From an uncultured Oscillospiraceae bacterium (lineage in GTDB: Bacteria > Bacillota > Clostridia > Oscillospirales > Oscillospiraceae), in contig CAKTPC010000036.1 in the NCBI GenBank assembly GCA_934590505.1, positions 1 to 16,884 on the forward strand: a stretch of 16,884 nt of DNA. Direction: 5' to 3'. This document shows, piece by piece, positions 14,679 through 16,884 of this stretch. The number at the start of each line of letters is the position of its first letter. Within the stretch, counting starts at the first letter, position 1. The notes under the pieces were generated by a model, which saw only the letters and a list, made by a program, of their open reading frames with translations, had not been told where the DNA came from and did no database searches. Both the position numbers and the translations under genes were made by a program.

Positions 14679-15488
14679 TTACGCCTGCGCGTCAAATGCG
14701 GCAAAAGCCTCAGTTGCGTTCGCAAAGCCTTCGGCCTGGATAGCATCGGCCTGCACCAGAACGTTGACGGTCATCGTGCCATCCTCAGATACCTTTATAA
14801 AGCCTTTCTCAACGGCTGTCTGGATGTCAGCGCTGGTTACGTTCTTGCCGATACCGACATAGTTGATAACATTCCATTCGGTCATAGCGCCGGCCTTCAG
14901 AGGCTCAATGCGGGTGAAGGTAAGGACATCATACTTCAAGCCATTCTCATCGGTGTAGCCGTTCTCTTCAATGACAGGCCAGTTCTCCCCATTTGCCCCA
15001 TGCTGGAACTCCCCGGAGCTCGTAGCGGAAGAGCAGAACATAGCGCTGATGAAGCCACGATAGCTGCCCTCATAATCGTGAGGAGCCATCACACGGATGC
15101 GGATATACGCATCATTTGTGCCGGTGTTGACCACATAGGGGCACTTGGCAAAGTTGCGGCCAGGAACCATGTTTTTGCCGCGCTCGCCGATGTATTCGGA
15201 GTATTTTTCAGCATCAGCCTTGATTTCCTCATCAGTGAAAGCCTTGTGGCCATCAGTGACATACTTCATACCGCTTGCGGTATTGGTGGGATCGGGGATG
15301 GAGGTATCGCCGGAGTTGTCGTTGCCTTCGCGGTGGTATCTGGACTCGATCAGGTCGATCTTTACGCTGCCGACGGTGAAGGTATTCGTTGCACTCTTGG
15401 TGTCAGTGAAGTACGCGAGAGATGCGCCCACGACGGCGATAGCGACAAGAGCAACGCACAGGAAAATCGCAGTCAGTTTCTTTTTCAC
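14679..15488 (-). CDS. Tandem SipW-type TasA-like protein, type B (copy 2)
   Basis: Secreted fibre-type protein, 269 aa, closely related to copies 1 and 3. The signal peptide is MKKKLTAIFLCVALVAIAVV then GASLAYFTDTKSATNTFTVG. The polar block before the first variable stretch is shorter (PDPTNTASGMKYV, lacking the KVxADD of the others). The middle region has MFCSSATSSGEFQHGANGEN, shared with copy 3 but not copy 1, and the end is AFAAFDAQA. At the DNA level its 5' part matches copy 1 and its 3' part matches copy 3. The start is GTG at 15488 with AAGGAAG upstream, whereas copies 1 and 3 use ATG. It lies 96 nt upstream of copy 1. Confidence 0.85.
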   Translation of the reverse strand: MKKKLTAIFLCVALVAIAVVGASLAYFTDTKSATNTFTVGSVKIDLIESRYHREGNDNSGDTSIPDPTNTASGMKYVTDGHKAFTDEEIKADAEKYSEYIGERGKNMVPGRNFAKCPYVVNTGTNDAYIRIRVMAPHDYEGSYRGFISAMFCSSATSSGEFQHGANGENWPVIEENGYTDENGLKYDVLTFTRIEPLKAGAMTEWNVINYVGIGKNVTSADIQTAVEKGFIKVSEDGTMTVNVLVQADAIQAEGFANATEAFAAFDAQA

Positions 15489-15520
15489 GTTTGCTTACTT
15501 CCTTTTGTGTATCTATTTTT

Positions 15521-15536
15521 CTGCGCCCGTGCGCAG
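15521..15536 (-). promoter_or_regulatory. Leader hairpin upstream of copy 2
   Basis: CTGCGC (15521-15526), CCGT loop, GCGCAG (15531-15536), identical to the hairpin before copy 1 and in the same place relative to the ribosome site. Confidence 0.5.
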
Positions 15537-15552
15537 GGGGAAACTTATTGAC

Positions 15553-15573
15553 GCGGCTTATCGAAAAAGCCGC
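15553..15573 (-). terminator. Hairpin after copy 3 stop
   Basis: GCGGCTT (15553-15559) with AAGCCGC (15567-15573), loop of 7, located 18 nt past the stop codon of copy 3. A related hairpin with one mismatch follows copy 2 (14640-14662). There is no clear T-run, so it is more likely an mRNA-end stabiliser or attenuator than a full terminator. Confidence 0.4.
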
Positions 15574-15591
15574 ATGCCGTGCGAAAGGCAA

Positions 15592-16410
15592 TTACTTCTG
15601 CGCATCAAATGCGGCAAAAGCCGCTTTTGCGTCCGCAAAGCCCTCAGCCTGGATAGCGTCGGCCTGCACCAGAACGTTCAGGCTCAGCGCGCCATTGTTG
15701 GTCTTAGTGATGACGCCATTCTCGATAGCTTTTTCGATGTCCGCATTAGTGACGTTCTTGCCAATGCCGACGAAGTTCCAGACGTTCCACTCGGTCATAG
15801 CGCCAGCCTTGAGAGGCTCGGTGCGTGTGAAGGTGTAGACATCGTACTTCAGGCCATTGTCACCGGTGTAGCCGTTCATTTCAACGACAGGCCAGTTCTC
15901 CCCGTTTGCTCCCTGCTGGAACTCACCGGAACTCGTGGCGGTAGAGCAGAACATAGCGTTGATGATGCCGCCGTTGTCCACATCGCCATCGTGGGGGATC
16001 ATCACACGGATGCGGATGTAAGCGTCGTTCGCGCCGGTATTGATAACATAGGGGCACTTGGCAAAATTACGGCCGGGGACCATGTTGCTGCCATGCTTGC
16101 CGATGTAGTCGGAATATTGCGCAGCGTCTGCCTTGATCTCGTCATTGGTGAACATGGTGTGACCCGTGGTGACATACTTCATGCCATCATCAGCGACTAC
16201 CTTATGCGTGGGGTCGGGGATGGAGGTATCGCCGGAGTTGTCGTTGCCTTCGCGGTGGTACTTGGACTCGATCAGGTCAATCTTGACGTTTCCCACGGTA
16301 AACGTATTGGTGGCAGACTTGGTGTCGGTGAAGTAAGCGAGGGATGCGCCCACAACGGCGACCGCCAGCAGGGCGACGCAGAGGCAAAGCGCGGTGACTT
16401 TCTTTTTCAT
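15592..16410 (-). CDS. Tandem SipW-type TasA-like protein, type B (copy 3)
   Basis: Secreted fibre-type protein, 272 aa. Signal peptide MKKKVTALCLCVALLAVAVV then GASLAYFTDTKSATNTFTVG. The conserved blocks HREGNDNSGDTSIPDPT, MVPGRNFAKCPYVINTGAND and AYIRIRVM are present; the middle region MFCSTATSSGEFQQGANGEN and the end AFAAFDAQK place it with copy 2. Cysteines beyond the signal peptide are in AKCPY and MFCS, one pair per protein, which could form a disulfide. AAAGGAG 9 nt before the ATG at 16410 fixes the start. It lies 103 nt upstream of copy 2. Confidence 0.85.
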   Translation of the reverse strand: MKKKVTALCLCVALLAVAVVGASLAYFTDTKSATNTFTVGNVKIDLIESKYHREGNDNSGDTSIPDPTHKVVADDGMKYVTTGHTMFTNDEIKADAAQYSDYIGKHGSNMVPGRNFAKCPYVINTGANDAYIRIRVMIPHDGDVDNGGIINAMFCSTATSSGEFQQGANGENWPVVEMNGYTGDNGLKYDVYTFTRTEPLKAGAMTEWNVWNFVGIGKNVTNADIEKAIENGVITKTNNGALSLNVLVQADAIQAEGFADAKAAFAAFDAQK

Positions 16411-16441
16411 GTGCTGTTACTCCTTTTGTGTATTATGTTTT

Positions 16442-16457
16442 CTACGTACATGCGCAG
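16442..16457 (-). promoter_or_regulatory. Degenerate leader hairpin upstream of copy 3
   Basis: The counterpart of the CTGCGC/GCGCAG hairpin: CTACGT (16442-16447), ACAT, GCGCAG (16452-16457). The inner pair is lost and one G-U pair is used, but flanking TTTT/AAAA on the two sides extends the stem. Confidence 0.35.
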
Positions 16458-16517
16458 AAAAATGCTTGAAAATCAGAGCAGGGGTTAGTCATTGCTTATG
16501 CGGCACATCTTTGCCGA

Positions 16518-16583
16518 ACCATATGAGAGCGCCCGCGTTCACCGGGTGCTCTCATATGGTCTGTACCCCGAAGGGTACAGACC
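16518..16583 (-). repeat. Double stem-loop element, copy 2
   Basis: Hairpin 1: ACCATATGAGAGC (16518-16530) with GCTCTCATATGGT (16548-16560), 13 bp, plus CCC/GGG inside. Hairpin 2: GGTCTGTACCC (16558-16568), loop CGAA, GGGTACAGACC (16573-16583), 11 bp; in the transcribed sense this is a C(UUCG)G tetraloop. It follows the partial type A gene by 52 nt, the same relation as copy 1 of the element to the other type A gene. A further small hairpin, CGGCA/TGCCG (16501-16516), lies beside it. Confidence 0.8.
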
Positions 16584-16635
16584 ACGGCGATAGGGAGTTG
16601 GCGCAGCTCATCGAAAAAGCCGCGCAAAGGAGGAA

Positions 16636-16884
16636 TTAGTTAAAGGCAGCCCACGCAGCGGCGGCGTCGGCGAAGCCTTCCGCCTGGATGGCGTCGGCCT
16701 CGACCAGAACGTTCAGGGTCATGGTCTTGGCACCGTCGGTCTCGACAACCTTGATAGCACCTTCATCGATGGCCTTCTGGATATCGGCGCTGGTCGCAGT
16801 CTTGTTAATGCCGATGAAGTTCCAGACGTTCCACTCGGTCATAGCGCCGGCCTTCAGAGGCTCGGTGCGGGTGAAGGTGTAAAC
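16636..16884 (-). CDS. Tandem SipW-type TasA-like protein, type A (copy 4, partial)
   Basis: The C-terminal 82 residues of another array member; the frame is open to the right edge, so the signal peptide and most of the protein lie outside. It reads VYTFTRTEPLKAGAMTEWNV and ends GFADAAAAWAAFN. This matches type A copy 1 (WNFIGINK, AWAAF), not copies 2 and 3. Its outermost 77 nt (16808-16884) are identical to 13915-13991 in copy 1. An insertion (KVVETDGAK) marks the one variable spot. The array therefore continues to the right by at least this gene. Confidence 0.85.
   Translation of the reverse strand, partial: VYTFTRTEPLKAGAMTEWNVWNFIGINKTATSADIQKAIDEGAIKVVETDGAKTMTLNVLVEADAIQAEGFADAAAAWAAFN

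Noticed and set aside
16415..16500. Internal promoters in the gaps of the tandem array (CATAAT/GATAAT near the ribosome sites)
   Set aside because: No acceptable -35 hexamer at 16-18 nt in any of the gaps; the -10-like words lie in A-rich leader sequence.
13644..16583. The two double stem-loop copies as a CRISPR array or IS terminal repeats
   Set aside because: Only two copies 2.9 kb apart in direct orientation with real genes between them; no spacers, no transposase and no target duplications.

Overview
The window looks like chromosomal DNA of a Gram-positive, low-oxygen gut-type Clostridia member (Bacillota, plausibly Oscillospirales). The grounds are a fairly high GC content for a Firmicute, strong AGGAGG-type ribosome sites, SipW-type signal peptides, Cna-B/sortase surface proteins with a LIQTG anchor, and an ABC efflux set with a membrane-anchored adaptor. 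The taxonomic placement is inference from gene content and not a search result.

Left part (1-3123, + strand): the 3' end of an ABC ATPase, a MacB-type permease and a HlyD/RND-type adaptor form one tightly packed efflux operon. It ends in a 13-bp hairpin shared with the convergent Fic-family gene (3202-4242, - strand). That Fic protein has a cysteine where the active-site motif normally has Asp/Glu, and repeated TGCAG half-sites lie in its promoter.

Middle (4264-9177): a promoter with a long, hairpin-rich leader drives an alpha/beta hydrolase and a ZIP metal transporter (+). A convergent TrmH/SpoU RNA methyltransferase (-) has a clean promoter. An unrecognised Cys-rich polytopic membrane protein (+) follows, then a membrane-bound 4Fe-4S protein (-) with a near-consensus promoter.

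Right part (9234-16884, all - strand, read right to left): a surface-fibre locus. From upstream to downstream it has at least four tandem SipW-type (TasA/camelysin-like) secreted proteins, the first cut by the window edge. Next come a fifth, divergent SipW-type protein, a Cys-repeat/Cna-like surface protein, another SipW-type or pilin-like protein, a Cna-B protein with a LIQTG anchor, and an overlapping sortase gene. The last five genes are spaced by 17 nt or less and end at a 46-bp perfect palindrome that serves as the terminator.

The tandem array is the most unusual part. Its copies fall into two C-terminal types in the order A-B-B-A. Each A copy is followed by a double stem-loop element with compensatory base changes and C(UUCG)G or C(UUUG)G loops in the transcript sense. 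The copies also look mosaic, as if gene conversion operates. The likely working model is a locus that makes and anchors protein fibres on the cell surface, with the signal peptidase and the array promoter lying beyond the right edge.
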